DNA from: Betaproteobacteria bacterium
Lineage (GTDB): Bacteria > Pseudomonadota > Gammaproteobacteria > Burkholderiales > Methylophilaceae
DNA length: 64,000 nucleotides
Direction of reading: 5' to 3'
Assembly (NCBI GenBank): GCA_016868195.1
Contig: VGHQ01000002.1
Location: forward strand, 124,001-188,000
In this document: in pieces, positions 40,501 through 51,535 of the stretch
Layout of the letters: each line of letters opens with the position of its first letter
Numbering within the stretch: the first letter of the stretch is position 1
The notes under the pieces: model-generated
The model's database searches: none
The model's input: the letters and a program-made list of their open reading frames with translations, nothing else
What the model was told of the DNA's origin: nothing
Translations under genes and position numbers: made by a program

Positions 40501-40986
40501 TTGATTTTTAAAAGCCTCAATATCAACTTTCTGCGCTTTGGTAAAATGAAAGCTAAATTGCTGAATATAACTCTTGGGCGGCAATAAATGTAGCGCAGTT
40601 GTCACAGGGATAATAACCACATCAAAACTTTTCTGAGTAACTTGGTAGAGTGTAAGGAGTCTTTCGGAGATTAGATCAGGGTGAGGAGAGAAATGATCAT
40701 AAGGGAGGGTTTCCCAATCAGGCAAAAGATTAATTTTTAAATTTGGACTAAACCACAGCATTTCTTCCATGAGACGTCTTGCTTCTAATGCAGTCTCAGT
40801 AAAAATAGCTAAATATTTTTTATTCTTAATCACTTCATCTTGAATATATCTAGCTAAAGAATAGCTATCCGAGCCATCAATATTTACGATTGATAGTGAT
40901 TCTTTATTTTGATTATTTGCTTCTATTGACATATATTGCATGAATAAATGATTACCAATATTATAAGCTTTAAAGGCTGCATTCAT
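37531..40986 (-). CDS. mfd: Transcription-repair coupling factor
   Basis: Removes RNA polymerase stalled at lesions and recruits UvrABC. It is a complete 1151-residue Mfd: the UvrB-like N-terminal domains, an RNA-polymerase interaction domain with DPIVHEQYGVGRFRG, the RecG-like translocase with Walker A GDVGFGKTEVALRAAF, box II IIDEEHRFG, and the LTATPIPRTL and QLRGRVGRSHHQAYAYLL motifs, then a C-terminal TRCF domain. The ATG at 40986 is divergent from rpiA. In many betaproteobacteria mfd sits next to ispDF; here those are about 10 kb away. Confidence 0.98.
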   Translation of the reverse strand: MNAAFKAYNIGNHLFMQYMSIEANNQNKESLSIVNIDGSDSYSLARYIQDEVIKNKKYLAIFTETALEARRLMEEMLWFSPNLKINLLPDWETLPYDHFSPHPDLISERLLTLYQVTQKSFDVVIIPVTTALHLLPPKSYIQQFSFHFTKAQKVDIEAFKNQLILNGYMNVVRVIAPGEFSVRGSLIDLFPMGSIVPYRLDFFGDEIDSIRTFDVDSQRTLYPVNEIKLLPARECPMDEKSISTFRQNYRERFEGDPSRSSIYKEISKGVPIGGIEWYMPLFFDEMSDIFSYFSDNTIVYKHGNLDHACNHFWQETEKRFRLFAYDAERPILEPKDLLLKSDQFFKSINVYKQFDLKRPEIFEKIPDVSIDRKNIQPLAKLDQFLSENTKKIFILADSLGRRETVSELLKVGGIKFKSADGWSESLNMNDQVVLTVSPVHQGYISSEHIVITESELYVNTVRQAKRRQRDKNFSSDAMVRDLSELKDSDPIVHEQYGVGRFRGLFNLDFGEGESEFLLLEYFGDDKLYVPVSNLDLISRYSGGPAETAPLHKLGSDQWDKAKKKALKQIHDTAADLLNIYSQRSIKKGYAFKINLQDYERFTDGFPFEETEDQLSAINAVINDMESQKPMDRLICGDVGFGKTEVALRAAFIAANDGKQVAILVPTTLLAEQHYNNFMDRFSDSPIKIAEISRFKSKKEQAESLIKLANGEIDIIIGTHRLIQNDIKFKNLGLIIIDEEHRFGVRQKELLKAVRAEVDVLTLTATPIPRTLSMAMEGLREFSIISTPPQKRLSIKTFVNNYSEGIIREAILREFNRSGQVYFLYNDVETILSMKEKLEKLIPEARIEIAHGQMRERELERVMHDFYQQKANILLCTTIIETGIDIPSANTIIINRADMFGLAQLHQLRGRVGRSHHQAYAYLLVDPDTKISSHAQKRLEAIQLLEDLGAGYYLAIHDLEIRGAGELLGDNQSGQMHEIGFNLYVDMLNYAVKQLKLGKKLSLDNPIQKNTEINLHTPAIITNSYCGDINERLVLYKRLSGLNDHEALMEMKEELIDRFGVMPEQTQSLISFHDLRIFIQHLDIKKIDASDTSIQITFASDSKMDPLKLIKLLSEDKRYRMNGPDKIKIGVTNFDILERVKFIKDFLKKISI

Positions 40987-41000
40987 TGAGAGGGAATATC

Positions 41001-41675
41001 ATGAACGATAAAGAATTAGTCGCACATCAAGCTTTACAATATGTTAGTGATAATATGATTGTGGGCTTAGGTACTGGATCCACTGCTAACTTCTTTATTG
41101 ATGCCTTAGCTAAACGAAATAAAGAAGAAAAATTAAATGTAAGAGCGGTATCTAGTTCTGTTGTAAGTATGATTAAAGCGAAAGAAGCTGGTTTACCCCT
41201 CTTATCAATAGATCAAATAAAAGAAATTGATCTTTATATTGATGGCGCAGATGAAATTACAGCTGACCTTACTTTACTTAAAGGGCGTGGATATGATCTC
41301 GTTCGAGAAAAGCTACTTGCACGTGCAGCCAAAAGATTTATCGTTATTGCGGATGAGTCTAAAATCGTTAAAAATATTGGAGATAATTTCCCCATCCCCT
41401 CAGAAGTTCATCCATTCGCCTGGGAGCTTATAAAAAATGTCTTAATGAAAAAAGGTACAGGGGATATTAGAATCAATGCAGCAAAAGATGGTTATGCCAT
41501 TACTTCATGTGGAAATTTTGTACTTGATTTTAATTTTGCTGAAAAGAGTAGTGAGAACTTAAATACCTTACTTTCACTAACACCTGGCATAGTAGAACAT
41601 GGTATTTTTTACAATTTGGCTCATGGCGCTCTAATTAGCCACAATGGAAATGTTCGTGAAATTTGGAGAAGCTAG
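41001..41675 (+). CDS. rpiA: Ribose-5-phosphate isomerase A
   Basis: Interconverts ribose 5-phosphate and ribulose 5-phosphate; in ribulose-monophosphate methylotrophs it also helps regenerate the formaldehyde acceptor. The [15 protein letters not shown] phosphate loop, the LYIDGADEI catalytic region and [14 protein letters not shown] are intact. I choose the ATG at 41001, preceded by GAGAGGGAA, giving 224 residues. A TTG at 40986 in the same frame would place the ribosome site inside the gene. The last 4 bases overlap the convergent serS. Confidence 0.96.
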   Translation: MNDKELVAHQALQYVSDNMIVGLGTGSTANFFIDALAKRNKEEKLNVRAVSSSVVSMIKAKEAGLPLLSIDQIKEIDLYIDGADEITADLTLLKGRGYDLVREKLLARAAKRFIVIADESKIVKNIGDNFPIPSEVHPFAWELIKNVLMKKGTGDIRINAAKDGYAITSCGNFVLDFNFAEKSSENLNTLLSLTPGIVEHGIFYNLAHGALISHNGNVREIWRS

Positions 41676-42940
41676 ATCTTTTCAATACCGCCCATATAAG
41701 GAATCAATACTTTGGGTATCGTAATACTGCCATCTTCATTCTGATAGTTTTCAATAACTGCAACCAAGGTTCTACCTAAAGCCAATCCAGAACCATTTAA
41801 TGTATGAAGAAATAAATTCTTTCCATCTTCACTTTTAAATCTGGCTTTTAGTCGCCTAGCTTGGAAAGCTTCACAATTTGAAACAGATGAAATTTCACGA
41901 TATGTATTTTGTGATGGAAGCCAAACTTCCAAATCAAAAGTTTTTGCTGCGCCAAAGCCCATATCCCCTGTACATAATGACAACAATCGATATGGAAGCT
42001 CTAATGAAGTCAAAATAAACTCAGCATGCGAAACCATCTCTTCTAATGCTTCGTAGCTTTTATCAGGATGCACAATCTGAACCATTTCAACTTTATCAAA
42101 TTGATGCTGCCTAATCATACCGCGCGTGTCTTTTCCATATGATCCAGCTTCTGACCTAAAGCACGGTGTATGTGCTGTTAATTTAATAGGGAGATCGGAT
42201 TGTTTAACGACTTCATCTCGAACAAAATTTGTTAGCGTCACTTCAGAAGTTGGAATTAAATATAATTTACTTTCATTATGTACAAGGCTGAAAAGATCAG
42301 CTTCGAACTTTGGGAGCTGCCCTGTGCCTATTAGTGTCTCGCTATTCACTAAATAAGGCGTATAACACTCTTTGTAACCATGTTTCTCTGTTTGAGTATC
42401 GAGCATATATTGCCCAATAGCACGATGCAGCTTTGCAAGCTTACCTTCCATCACTACAAAACGAGCTCCAGAAAGCTTTGCACCTAAATCAAAATTAAGT
42501 CCATGATTTGCACCCACATCAACATGATCTTTAACCTTAAAAGTAAATTTTCTAGGCTCGCCTACCGTCTTAATTATTTTGTTATCAGCTTGAGACTTAC
42601 CTATAGGGGTAGATTTGTGGGGAATATTAGGAAGATTCAGCATAAACTGATTAATTTTTTCTTGTAGCTCAGCCAATTCTGACTCACCTGCTTTTAAATC
42701 ATCAGAAATAGCATTGACGCTCTTCATAAGTAAATCAGTATTCTCATTCTTAGATTTCGCAAGACCTATTTCTTTTGAAATAGAGTTTCTTTTTTCTTGA
42801 AGATCTTGCGTCTTAACCTGCAGATCTTTTCTTAGATTTTCCAATGACTGAAAAGTGCTTACATCAAGATCAAAGCCTCGACTTGAAAGCTTTTGTTTAA
42901 TAAATTCAATATCATTTCTTAATAACTGAATATCTATCAT
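41672..42940 (-). CDS. serS: Seryl-tRNA synthetase
   Basis: Class-II synthetase charging tRNA-Ser (and tRNA-Sec where present). The N-terminal long coiled-coil arm that grips the tRNA spans about residues 25-105. The catalytic core shows motif 2 ([24 protein letters not shown]) and motif 3 ([20 protein letters not shown]). The 422-residue length is normal. It is 7 bases downstream of rarA, matching the common lolA-rarA-serS order. Confidence 0.98.
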   Translation of the reverse strand: MIDIQLLRNDIEFIKQKLSSRGFDLDVSTFQSLENLRKDLQVKTQDLQEKRNSISKEIGLAKSKNENTDLLMKSVNAISDDLKAGESELAELQEKINQFMLNLPNIPHKSTPIGKSQADNKIIKTVGEPRKFTFKVKDHVDVGANHGLNFDLGAKLSGARFVVMEGKLAKLHRAIGQYMLDTQTEKHGYKECYTPYLVNSETLIGTGQLPKFEADLFSLVHNESKLYLIPTSEVTLTNFVRDEVVKQSDLPIKLTAHTPCFRSEAGSYGKDTRGMIRQHQFDKVEMVQIVHPDKSYEALEEMVSHAEFILTSLELPYRLLSLCTGDMGFGAAKTFDLEVWLPSQNTYREISSVSNCEAFQARRLKARFKSEDGKNLFLHTLNGSGLALGRTLVAVIENYQNEDGSITIPKVLIPYMGGIEKI

Positions 42941-42947
42941 AAATACC

Positions 42948-44243
42948 CTATTTCTTTCGCTTGTCCTGAGATTTTAAATAATTCATTTTTTCAAGAATTT
43001 TACTCTCTAATCCTCGAGTTGTAGGCTTATAAAATTCAATAGGCTCTAAATTATCTGGAAAATATTTTTCACCTGATACATACCCATCCGGTTCGTTATG
43101 GGCATATCGATAATTTTTACCATAATCTAATTCTTTCATAAGCTTAGTTGGAGCATTTCGAAGATGTACAGGCACATCGCTATTATCACCATCACCTACA
43201 AATGCTTTCACTTCATTAAAAGCCATATAGGCTGCATTACTTTTAGCCGCAATAGATAAGTAAATAACAGCATTTGAAAGCGCTAACTCACCCTCAGGCG
43301 AACCTAAACGCTCATAAATTTGATATGCCTCTATAGCCATCGTTTGTGCCTTCGGATCAGCTAACCCTATATCCTCAATTGCAATACGAACAATTCTTCT
43401 TGCCAAATAAAGTGGATCAGCACCTCCATCCAGCATACGATGGAGCCAATACAGAGCTGCATTCGGATCAGAGCCTCTCACAGATTTATGAAGCGCTGAA
43501 ATTTGATCGTAAAATTGATCTCCGCCTTTATCAAAGCGTCTTACTTTGCTCGTAATCGTTTTCTTTAAAAAATCTTGATCAATTTTATTTACTTGTAAAG
43601 ATGTGGCTGTATTAAAAAGTAATTCTAAGAAATTAAGCAGACGTCTGGCATCGCCATTGATATGGCCAATAATTTCTTGTCTAGCTTCTTCATCTACTTC
43701 AATATCTGGTGCAATATAATTTTTTGCTTTTTCATAGATCAAAAGAAGGTCTTCTTGATCCAGCATTTTTAAAACGTAGACTTGGGATCGACTTAATAAA
43801 GCAGAGTTAACTTCAAAAGATGGATTTTCAGTTGTTGCTCCAATAAAAGTAATGAGCCCTGATTCGACATGCGGCAAAAATGCATCTTGTTGACTTTTAT
43901 TAAATCGATGAACTTCATCTACAAATAGAATTGTCTTCTTATTATATTGCTGTAAATTAAGCTGTGCTTTATCTATAGCCTCCCGAATATCTTTAACGCC
44001 AGACAATACTGCAGATACAGATATAACCTCAGCATCAATGGAATTGGCAATCACACGTGCAATCGTTGTTTTTCCAACGCCCGGGGGTCCCCAAAGAATC
44101 ATGGACGGTAGATTTCCTGATTCTATTGCGACGCGTAATGATTTACCTTCACCTAAAATATGTTTTTGTCCTGCAATTTCACTTACAGTCTTAGGTCTTA
44201 AATATTCAGCAAGTGGTAATTGAGATTGATTAGATTCAAACAT
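42948..44243 (-). CDS. rarA: Replication-associated recombination protein A (MgsA/WHIP-type AAA+ ATPase)
   Basis: A clamp-loader-like AAA+ protein acting at stalled replication forks. Walker A is [12 protein letters not shown], Walker [17 protein letters not shown], and sensor 1 [13 protein letters not shown]. The C-terminal MgsA domain holds [22 protein letters not shown] place the start at the ATG at 44243 (431 residues). An in-frame GTG at 44258 overlapping the lolA stop is an alternative that adds five residues. Neither has a clear ribosome site. It lies in the ftsK-lolA-rarA-serS run typical of proteobacteria. Confidence 0.95.
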   Translation of the reverse strand: MFESNQSQLPLAEYLRPKTVSEIAGQKHILGEGKSLRVAIESGNLPSMILWGPPGVGKTTIARVIANSIDAEVISVSAVLSGVKDIREAIDKAQLNLQQYNKKTILFVDEVHRFNKSQQDAFLPHVESGLITFIGATTENPSFEVNSALLSRSQVYVLKMLDQEDLLLIYEKAKNYIAPDIEVDEEARQEIIGHINGDARRLLNFLELLFNTATSLQVNKIDQDFLKKTITSKVRRFDKGGDQFYDQISALHKSVRGSDPNAALYWLHRMLDGGADPLYLARRIVRIAIEDIGLADPKAQTMAIEAYQIYERLGSPEGELALSNAVIYLSIAAKSNAAYMAFNEVKAFVGDGDNSDVPVHLRNAPTKLMKELDYGKNYRYAHNEPDGYVSGEKYFPDNLEPIEFYKPTTRGLESKILEKMNYLKSQDKRKK

Positions 44244-44257
44244 TTGGTTCACGAGCA

Positions 44258-45259
44258 CTATTTACCCGAAGCTTCTTCTTGAATAAACCATTTACCATTA
44301 GTTTTTTTAACTAAAAGCAATTTACTGGATTCCTCAGTTAATTTATCAGAGGTATATTTTTGTTTAAATTGTATACGCGCTAAATTTTCATTTTTCATAG
44401 TCACTTTAATGTCTTCAATTTCAACAAGAATTTTTTCTTGTGAGGAGATCTTTTGTTTTCTTGAGGCTTGCCATAAAGCTAATGTATCACCATTAGGCGT
44501 TTTAAAATCTTCGGCGTAATTACTCAAATAAAGGTCAACATCTTTAGCTGACCAAGCTCTTGCCCAAGCATTTGCAAAAGCAATCAGCTCTTCATCCTTA
44601 TTTTTAATTGAAGCTAATGATGTATTGTTGGTTGCTATGCCATTCTGTACAACATCGACACCAGTTGGCAATTTAAATAAAAAATCATTGTCTACTAGGG
44701 TCACATTGTATTTTGCATTTTTAAAACTAATCGTTGTGATATGTTCAAATGCATCAACAATTTTCATCACTGACAATTTATTTTCAGTTAATCCAAGTAT
44801 GACTTTGCTAAAACCAGTCCCCTCTTCTTTAGGAACTGCTTCGACCCATTTAATATTTTGGTTCATTTCATTATCGACCTGGTCTTCTATATTTCTGAGC
44901 GTAAAATATTTTTCAATATTTTTGCCTGCAATAATGAGAAGTGGTGTTGATCCAGAAACTTTAGCTATAGGATTAATAGAAACCTGTCTTAGATCCTGAT
45001 CGTATATAAAGAGTCGATCGCCATCACTGATAATTTGATTTTGGTAAGGCTTTAAATAATCCCACCTAAATTTATTAGGTCTTTTAAATAACATAACGCC
45101 TTCTACGTCCTGAAGTTTTAAGCCTTTCTTATCCAAAACAACCTGACTAAATTCAGAAGACATGCTTGAAACGTTATTCATATAAGTATTTAAATCTGAA
45201 ATGCCGTCTGCAAGAGCATTGAATGAGAGAATTAAAAAAGTCAAAAAGATTTTATTCAT
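44258..45259 (-). CDS. lolA: Outer-membrane lipoprotein carrier LolA with an extra C-terminal NTF2/Cds6-like domain
   Basis: A periplasmic chaperone moving lipoproteins from LolCDE to LolB. A signal peptide ends near residue 17 (SFNALA), and the LolA fold runs to about residue 210 ([35 protein letters not shown]). At 333 residues it is about 120 longer than usual LolA. The extension (about 225-333), with [45 protein letters not shown] and NGKWFIQEE, looks like the NTF2-like Cds6 domain otherwise seen on L,D-transpeptidase and TPR proteins. The reading frame is continuous, so this is a true fusion. It overlaps ftsK by 8 bases. Confidence 0.88.
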   Translation of the reverse strand: MNKIFLTFLILSFNALADGISDLNTYMNNVSSMSSEFSQVVLDKKGLKLQDVEGVMLFKRPNKFRWDYLKPYQNQIISDGDRLFIYDQDLRQVSINPIAKVSGSTPLLIIAGKNIEKYFTLRNIEDQVDNEMNQNIKWVEAVPKEEGTGFSKVILGLTENKLSVMKIVDAFEHITTISFKNAKYNVTLVDNDFLFKLPTGVDVVQNGIATNNTSLASIKNKDEELIAFANAWARAWSAKDVDLYLSNYAEDFKTPNGDTLALWQASRKQKISSQEKILVEIEDIKVTMKNENLARIQFKQKYTSDKLTEESSKLLLVKKTNGKWFIQEEASGK

Positions 45260-47552
45260 TTTGATTGGGAGCTAGGATGTCTCTATTGCCATTACTTTGC
45301 ATAGCGGAAACGAGCCCAGCTCTTTCCATATCTTCAATAATTCTTGCGGCACGGTTATAACCAATGCGGAGATGTCTTTGTACTGAAGAGATGGATGGTT
45401 TTCTAGTTCGTAACACTAACTCCACAGCTTCATCATAAAGCGGGTCTTTCTCGCCCGAGAAATTAGAAGAAAAGTCGCCGTAATCACCGCTCTCTGAAGT
45501 TTCGTTAGTTAAAATACCTTCAATGTAATTAGGGTCGCCATGCGACTTAAGATAACTCACTACTTTATGAACCTCTTGGTCAGACACAAATGCACCATGA
45601 ATTCTTTGAGGGTAGCCTGAGCCTGCTGGCTGATATAACATATCCCCTTGCCCAAGCAGCGTTTCAGCGCCCATTTGATCTAAAATTGTTCGAGAATCAA
45701 TTTTGCTAGCTACTTGAAATGCAATTCTTGCAGGAATGTTAGCTTTAATAAGCCCTGTAATGACATCAACGGAAGGTCTTTGTGTTGCTAATACTAGATG
45801 AATGCCAGAAGCTCTCGCTTTTTGAGCAAGTCTTGCAATAAGCTCTTCAATTTTTTTACCTACCACCATCATAAGATCAGCAAGTTCGTCAATCACAATG
45901 ACAATAAGCGACATTTCAGATAAAGGTTCAGTATTTTCTGGATTCATAGGATCCGCAATTGGGGAACCATCTTTCATACTGTCTTTAATTTTTTGGTTGT
46001 ATCCAGCTAAATTTCTAATGCCCAACATCGACATCAGCTTATAACGTCTTTCCATTTCAGCTACACACCAATTTAATGCATTAGCAGCTTGGCGCATATC
46101 AGTAACAACTGGTGCCAATAAATGAGGAATGCCCTCATATACGGATAACTCGAGCATTTTAGGATCAATGAAAATCATCCTAACTTTTTCAGAATTAGCT
46201 TTATAAAGCAAACTTAAAATTAATGCATTGATTGCCACTGATTTACCTGAGCCTGTGGTACCCGCAATTAATACATGTGGCATTTTCGACAAATCAGCAA
46301 CCTCGGGTCGGCCTGAAATATCTTTTCCCAAAGCAATCGTGAGTGAAGCGCTCGTATCTGCAAAGATTTGAGAGCTCATAATTTCAGACAAATAAACAAT
46401 CTGTCTCTTAGGATTGGGTATTTCTAATCCCATGCATGTTTTACCAGGAATCGTTTCAACCACACGAACGCTCACAACAGAAAGTGCGCGTGCCAAATCT
46501 TTTGATAAGTTGGTCACCTGACTACCTTTAACGCCTGGTGCTGGCTCAAACTCATAACGTGTAATTACAGGGCCAGGCTGAGCAGATATCACCTTCGCTT
46601 CAATACCAAAGTCCATTAATTTTTTTTCAATAAGTCTAGATATAAACTCGATTGTTTCTGGCGATTGAGGTTCAACCTGATGCGAGGGTTGATCTAAAAG
46701 ATGAAGTGGCGGTAATAAATTATCACTAAAATTAAATAGTGGAATTTGTTTTTCTTTTTGAACTCGCTCACTTTTTTTAATTTCAACTTCTGGAGATTCA
46801 ATATTAAGTGGCGATCTATTTTCAGATTTTCTTCGCCCACTCTCAAGCAGCTCCAATCTTTGTTTCTCTATAATTCTTCCGTGTTTGCGATCTTGCCAAT
46901 CTCTATATCTAAATTGTGCCCTTTGAAATAAAGCAAAAGTAAAGTGGCCAAAATGCTCTGAAATTTTAAGCCATGACCATCCTGTAAATAGACTAAATCC
47001 GATCGCAATTGATGTAATGAGAAAAATACTTGAGCCTATATAACCTAAAGATGCACGCAACGCATGATCAAATAATTTTCCGAGCAAGCCCCCTTGGCTC
47101 AAGGGAAATTGAGCCGGCAGGTCAACAAGATGGCCAGCCTCAAATGCAGCTGAACTAGAGATGAGAAGAAAGAAACCAAAATAATTAAAAAGTAAAAAAG
47201 AGCGATAGCCTTTTAACTCTTTATTGTATTGCGGGTAAAGAAGCCAAATACTAAAGAAACACAAAAAGCTTAACCACCAACTTGATAAGCCGAAAATATA
47301 GAGTAGTAAATCAGACAAATAAGAGCCAATAATACCCCCAGCATTATGAATTGAATTTGCACCACTGACACTATGAGACCATGAAGGATCATGGCTAGAG
47401 TAAGTCGCAAGTATGATGGTTAAATAAAAGCCTAAAAAAATTAAACTTAACCACCAAGCTTCGCGTGTTAGCTTATTTTTAATCCCACTCAGTTTGTTAT
47501 CTTGTGGAGTTTGGCTAGCTTTTGTAGATTCTGATTTTTTTTTAAAAAACAA
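45252..47552 (-). CDS. ftsK: DNA translocase FtsK
   Basis: A septum-anchored motor that pumps chromosome termini apart and activates XerCD at dif. The N-terminal part has about four transmembrane helices (within residues 30-200). A short linker (about 200-270) follows, then the alpha/beta motor with Walker [36 protein letters not shown] and [20 protein letters not shown]. The C-terminal winged-helix gamma domain ends in [21 protein letters not shown], so KOPS recognition is retained. At 766 residues it is compact compared with E. coli. It is divergent from trxB across 168 bases. Confidence 0.97.
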   Translation of the reverse strand: MFFKKKSESTKASQTPQDNKLSGIKNKLTREAWWLSLIFLGFYLTIILATYSSHDPSWSHSVSGANSIHNAGGIIGSYLSDLLLYIFGLSSWWLSFLCFFSIWLLYPQYNKELKGYRSFLLFNYFGFFLLISSSAAFEAGHLVDLPAQFPLSQGGLLGKLFDHALRASLGYIGSSIFLITSIAIGFSLFTGWSWLKISEHFGHFTFALFQRAQFRYRDWQDRKHGRIIEKQRLELLESGRRKSENRSPLNIESPEVEIKKSERVQKEKQIPLFNFSDNLLPPLHLLDQPSHQVEPQSPETIEFISRLIEKKLMDFGIEAKVISAQPGPVITRYEFEPAPGVKGSQVTNLSKDLARALSVVSVRVVETIPGKTCMGLEIPNPKRQIVYLSEIMSSQIFADTSASLTIALGKDISGRPEVADLSKMPHVLIAGTTGSGKSVAINALILSLLYKANSEKVRMIFIDPKMLELSVYEGIPHLLAPVVTDMRQAANALNWCVAEMERRYKLMSMLGIRNLAGYNQKIKDSMKDGSPIADPMNPENTEPLSEMSLIVIVIDELADLMMVVGKKIEELIARLAQKARASGIHLVLATQRPSVDVITGLIKANIPARIAFQVASKIDSRTILDQMGAETLLGQGDMLYQPAGSGYPQRIHGAFVSDQEVHKVVSYLKSHGDPNYIEGILTNETSESGDYGDFSSNFSGEKDPLYDEAVELVLRTRKPSISSVQRHLRIGYNRAARIIEDMERAGLVSAMQSNGNRDILAPNQNE

Positions 47553-47606
47553 GGTTGTAAGTACTCGGAATGTTTAATCAATTATATCAGTTTGAGGTGC
47601 CAAAAA

Positions 47607-47660
47607 ATGATGAAAAAAGCCACAAAAAAGGCCTCTTCTAACAAAAATAGGTTTGCTTAA
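47607..47660 (+). CDS. Possible 17-residue basic peptide upstream of trxB
   Basis: ATG at 47607 opens 17 codons (MMKKATKKASSNKNRFA) and stops at TAA 47658-47660. It has an ideally placed Shine-Dalgarno, GAGGTG at 47594-47599, seven bases before the ATG, the main reason for listing it. It ends about 60 bases before trxB in the divergent ftsK-trxB gap. The peptide is lysine-rich and has no recognisable family. It may be a leader or a chance opening. Confidence 0.25.
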   Translation: MMKKATKKASSNKNRFA

Positions 47661-47684
47661 TCAAGCGATGAAAACTAAAATTGA

Positions 47685-48662
<978 letters not shown>

Positions 48663-48666
48663 TGTC

Positions 48667-49215
48667 ATGACAGCAAATAATGAAGACGAAATTGATTTAT
48701 TCAGAGAAGCCATCAAAGGGGCAAATCCATTAAAAATCAGCCCCAAGAAAAAAGAACATAAAGCCCCTCAAAAGAAACCTAAGCCGGTACCTCTTAACTT
48801 TATAAGAGACGAAAAACAAGCGCTCATTGATTCCATCAGCGATCACTATGAACCAATTCATGATATTGAGAATGGGGAAGAACTCTTATATATTAGAGAA
48901 GGCCATTCCCCTGATATTTTAAAAAAATTAAGAAAAGGATTTTGGGTTGTACAAAAATCTATTGATCTTCATGGCATGACTTCAGATGAAGCTAAAGCCT
49001 ATGTTGTTCAATTTATTGCTGAATGTAAAAAAAATGATGTTCGATGCGTTCGCATTGTGCATGGAAAAGGTTACAATTCGAAAAATAAGGAACCTGTTCT
49101 TAAAAACAAATTAAAGCATTGGCTAGCACAAAAAGAGGAGGTAATAGCATACGCTCAAGCTAGAGTACATGATGGTGGTGGTGGTGCAGTTATTGTTTTA
49201 TTAAGAGCACATTAA
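48667..49215 (+). CDS. Smr-domain protein (SmrA/YdaL-type putative endonuclease)
   Basis: A 182-residue protein with a charged, Lys/Pro-rich N-terminal half and a C-terminal Smr (small MutS-related) domain. The domain shows SIDLHGMTSDEAKAYVVQFI, the RIVHGKGYNS motif and the terminal DGGGGAVIVLLR. Stand-alone Smr proteins are endonucleases acting on DNA or on mRNA in stalled-ribosome rescue (SmrB). Which role applies is not decided by sequence. It begins 4 bases after trxB and its last 4 bases overlap the convergent ABC transporter gene. Confidence 0.88.
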   Translation: MTANNEDEIDLFREAIKGANPLKISPKKKEHKAPQKKPKPVPLNFIRDEKQALIDSISDHYEPIHDIENGEELLYIREGHSPDILKKLRKGFWVVQKSIDLHGMTSDEAKAYVVQFIAECKKNDVRCVRIVHGKGYNSKNKEPVLKNKLKHWLAQKEEVIAYAQARVHDGGGGAVIVLLRAH

Positions 49216-51041
49216 TCTTCGCCAAGGAAGCCTCCACTTTGATGTCTCCAGAGTCTTGCATATAAACCTTTCTTTTTAATAAGTTCAGTATGAGACCCCT
49301 CCTCAATAATCTTACCTTTATCGATTACAATAAGTCTATCCATTGCTGCAATAGTTGATAGTCGATGTGCGATTGCAATTACTGTTTTACCTTTCATGAG
49401 TTGATAGAGACTTTGCTGAATAACAACCTCAATCTCTGAATCAAGAGCACTAGTTGCCTCATCTAACAACAGTATTGGTGCACCTTTTAATATTACCCTC
49501 GCAATAGATATTCGCTGCCTCTGACCGCCTGATAATTTAACGCCTCTTTCTCCTACATGCGCTTCATAACCCTTTCTAGAAAAATTATCTTCTAACTGCA
49601 TGATAAAATCATGCGCCTTAGCTCTTTTTGCAGCATCAATCATTTGTTTTTGAGTTGCATTAGGTCTGCCATATACAATATTATCTTTAATAGAACGGTG
49701 AAGAAGAGAAGTATCTTGGGTCACCATACCAATTTTTTCTCTTAAACTATTTTGCTTTACTTTAGAAATATCTTGATCATCAATTGTGATCATGCCTGCT
49801 TTGAGATCATAAAATCTTAATAATAAATTTACGAGTGTAGATTTTCCTGAGCCAGATCTTCCAACTAAGCCAACCTTCTCACCCGGGTTTATATGCAAAG
49901 AAAAGTTATGATAAACAGATTTTTTTTGGTTAGGGTAACTAAAAACTATATTTTGAAATGAAACTGAAGCCTTCCTTATATGGAGATCTTTTGCGCTTTT
50001 TTCATCTTTAATCTCTTGATGCATTGATAAAGTATTTAAACCATCTTGAAGTGTCCCCACTTGTTCATATAGCGAAGTCATCTCCCACATCACCCAATGC
50101 GATATACCACTTAATCTAAGAGCCATTGCGGTGGAAGTTGCAATAACACCCACCATAATTTCGCTGCTAGACCAAAGCCAAATTGCAGCAAGAGCAGTAC
50201 CGATGACAAGGAGCATACTGAGTAAATGATTAACGACTTCAATCCAGCTAACTAATCGCATTTGCTTATTGACACTACCTAAAAATTCCTTCATGGCCAC
50301 TTTTGCAAAATTAGCTTCTCGTCCTGCATGAGAAAATAGCTTGATTGTGCTTATATTGGTGTATGCATCTGTAATTCTTCCAGTCATTAAAGCTCTAGCA
50401 TCAGCTTGATTTCTTGATAGCGTACTTAAGCGCGGCACAAAATATACTAAAGCTAATATATAAAATATTACCCATCCGATAAAAGGAAGCATTAGTACAT
50501 AATTAAATTTACCAACAACTAAAATCATCGTAAGGATATAAATCACGACATAAATTAATATATCAGCCAAAATAAACCATAAATCTCTGACAGCAAGAGC
50601 AGTTTGCATAACTTTTGCAGCAACTCTTCCTGCGAATTCATTGTGATAAAAATTCATACTTTGATTAAGAAGCAAGCGATGGAAATTCCAACGCATGCGC
50701 ATCGGAAATGCACCAGCAAGTGATTGATGTTTAATTAATGTTTGAAATAATATAAGTATCGTACTTAAAATTAAAATCAGAGAAGCAGATAGCAGCATAG
50801 AAAAATGTTGGCTCCAGAAATCATTTCGGCTTGAATGATTTAAGAGATCAACAAGCGATCCCATATATGAAAATAAAATAGCTTCAAACCCACCTATAAA
50901 TCCTGTAAGTAATGCCATATATAAAATTAGCCATCTTAGATTTTTCGTACACGACCAAATGAATGGTAATAAAGTTTTAGGTGGGGTAACTAAAAAATCT
51001 TCAGGGAATGGATTAAGTAGGTTTTCGAAATACTTAAACAT
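49212..51041 (-). CDS. ABC transporter, fused permease and ATPase (MsbA/multidrug-like exporter)
   Basis: A 609-residue half-transporter working as a homodimer in the inner membrane. The N-terminal ABC-exporter domain has about six helices (residues 30-320). The ATPase domain has Walker A GLVGRSGSGKSTLVNLLLRF, the signature VKLSGGQRQRISIARVILK, Walker B ILLLDEATSALDSE and the switch AHRLSTIA. The substrate is undetermined; lipid-linked or drug-like cargo is typical of the class. It lies 8 bases downstream of ispF on the same strand. Confidence 0.93.
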   Translation of the reverse strand: MFKYFENLLNPFPEDFLVTPPKTLLPFIWSCTKNLRWLILYMALLTGFIGGFEAILFSYMGSLVDLLNHSSRNDFWSQHFSMLLSASLILILSTILILFQTLIKHQSLAGAFPMRMRWNFHRLLLNQSMNFYHNEFAGRVAAKVMQTALAVRDLWFILADILIYVVIYILTMILVVGKFNYVLMLPFIGWVIFYILALVYFVPRLSTLSRNQADARALMTGRITDAYTNISTIKLFSHAGREANFAKVAMKEFLGSVNKQMRLVSWIEVVNHLLSMLLVIGTALAAIWLWSSSEIMVGVIATSTAMALRLSGISHWVMWEMTSLYEQVGTLQDGLNTLSMHQEIKDEKSAKDLHIRKASVSFQNIVFSYPNQKKSVYHNFSLHINPGEKVGLVGRSGSGKSTLVNLLLRFYDLKAGMITIDDQDISKVKQNSLREKIGMVTQDTSLLHRSIKDNIVYGRPNATQKQMIDAAKRAKAHDFIMQLEDNFSRKGYEAHVGERGVKLSGGQRQRISIARVILKGAPILLLDEATSALDSEIEVVIQQSLYQLMKGKTVIAIAHRLSTIAAMDRLIVIDKGKIIEEGSHTELIKKKGLYARLWRHQSGGFLGED

Positions 51042-51049
51042 GAAAAAGA

Positions 51050-51526
51050 TTAATTAGACTCTATTAAACATATAGCTTGGGCTGCAATACCCTCTCCTCT
51101 ACCAGTGAATCCAAGAGTTTCAGTAGTTGTCGCTTTAACGTTGATTCTATTTATATCTATATTGCAATCTGATGCTATATTCTTTTTAATTTGATCAATG
51201 TAAGGGATTAATTTAGGCAACTCACAAATCACAGTCGCATCAATATTCACAATAGAATATTTTTTTTGCTGAAGAAGTGAAATAACTTTTTTTAAAATTT
51301 CTCTTGAATTTATATCTTTAATTAAAGGATCTGTATTTGGAAAATGCTTTCCAATATCACCTAAAGCAGCTGCGCCGAGAATAGCATCTGATATGGCATG
51401 AAGAAGAACGTCAGCATCTGAATGGCCATCCAATCCCTTACTGAATGGAATATCAACGCCACCAATAATACATTTTCTTCCATTTACCAATTGATGAACA
51501 TCAAAACCTTGTCCGACTTTTATCAT
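51050..51526 (-). CDS. ispF: 2-C-methyl-D-erythritol 2,4-cyclodiphosphate synthase
   Basis: Closes the cyclic diphosphate in the non-mevalonate isoprenoid pathway. The metal-binding DVHQ start, GGVDIPFSKGLDGHSDADVLLHA, GDIGKHFP and the C-terminal KATTTETLGFTGRGEGIAAQA are intact at the usual length of 158 residues. It follows ispD by 9 bases. The ispD-ispF pair is standard; here an ABC exporter gene follows. Confidence 0.98.
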   Translation of the reverse strand: MIKVGQGFDVHQLVNGRKCIIGGVDIPFSKGLDGHSDADVLLHAISDAILGAAALGDIGKHFPNTDPLIKDINSREILKKVISLLQQKKYSIVNIDATVICELPKLIPYIDQIKKNIASDCNIDINRINVKATTTETLGFTGRGEGIAAQAICLIESN

Positions 51527-51535
51527 AGTAAGCGC

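Noticed and set aside
40986-41000. TTG start for rpiA
   Set aside because: The ATG at 41001 has a GAGAGGGAA ribosome site upstream and gives the usual RpiA N-terminus.
44625-44999. 124-codon open frame on the plus strand inside lolA
   Set aside because: Antisense to the LolA core; hydrophobic by codon complement only.
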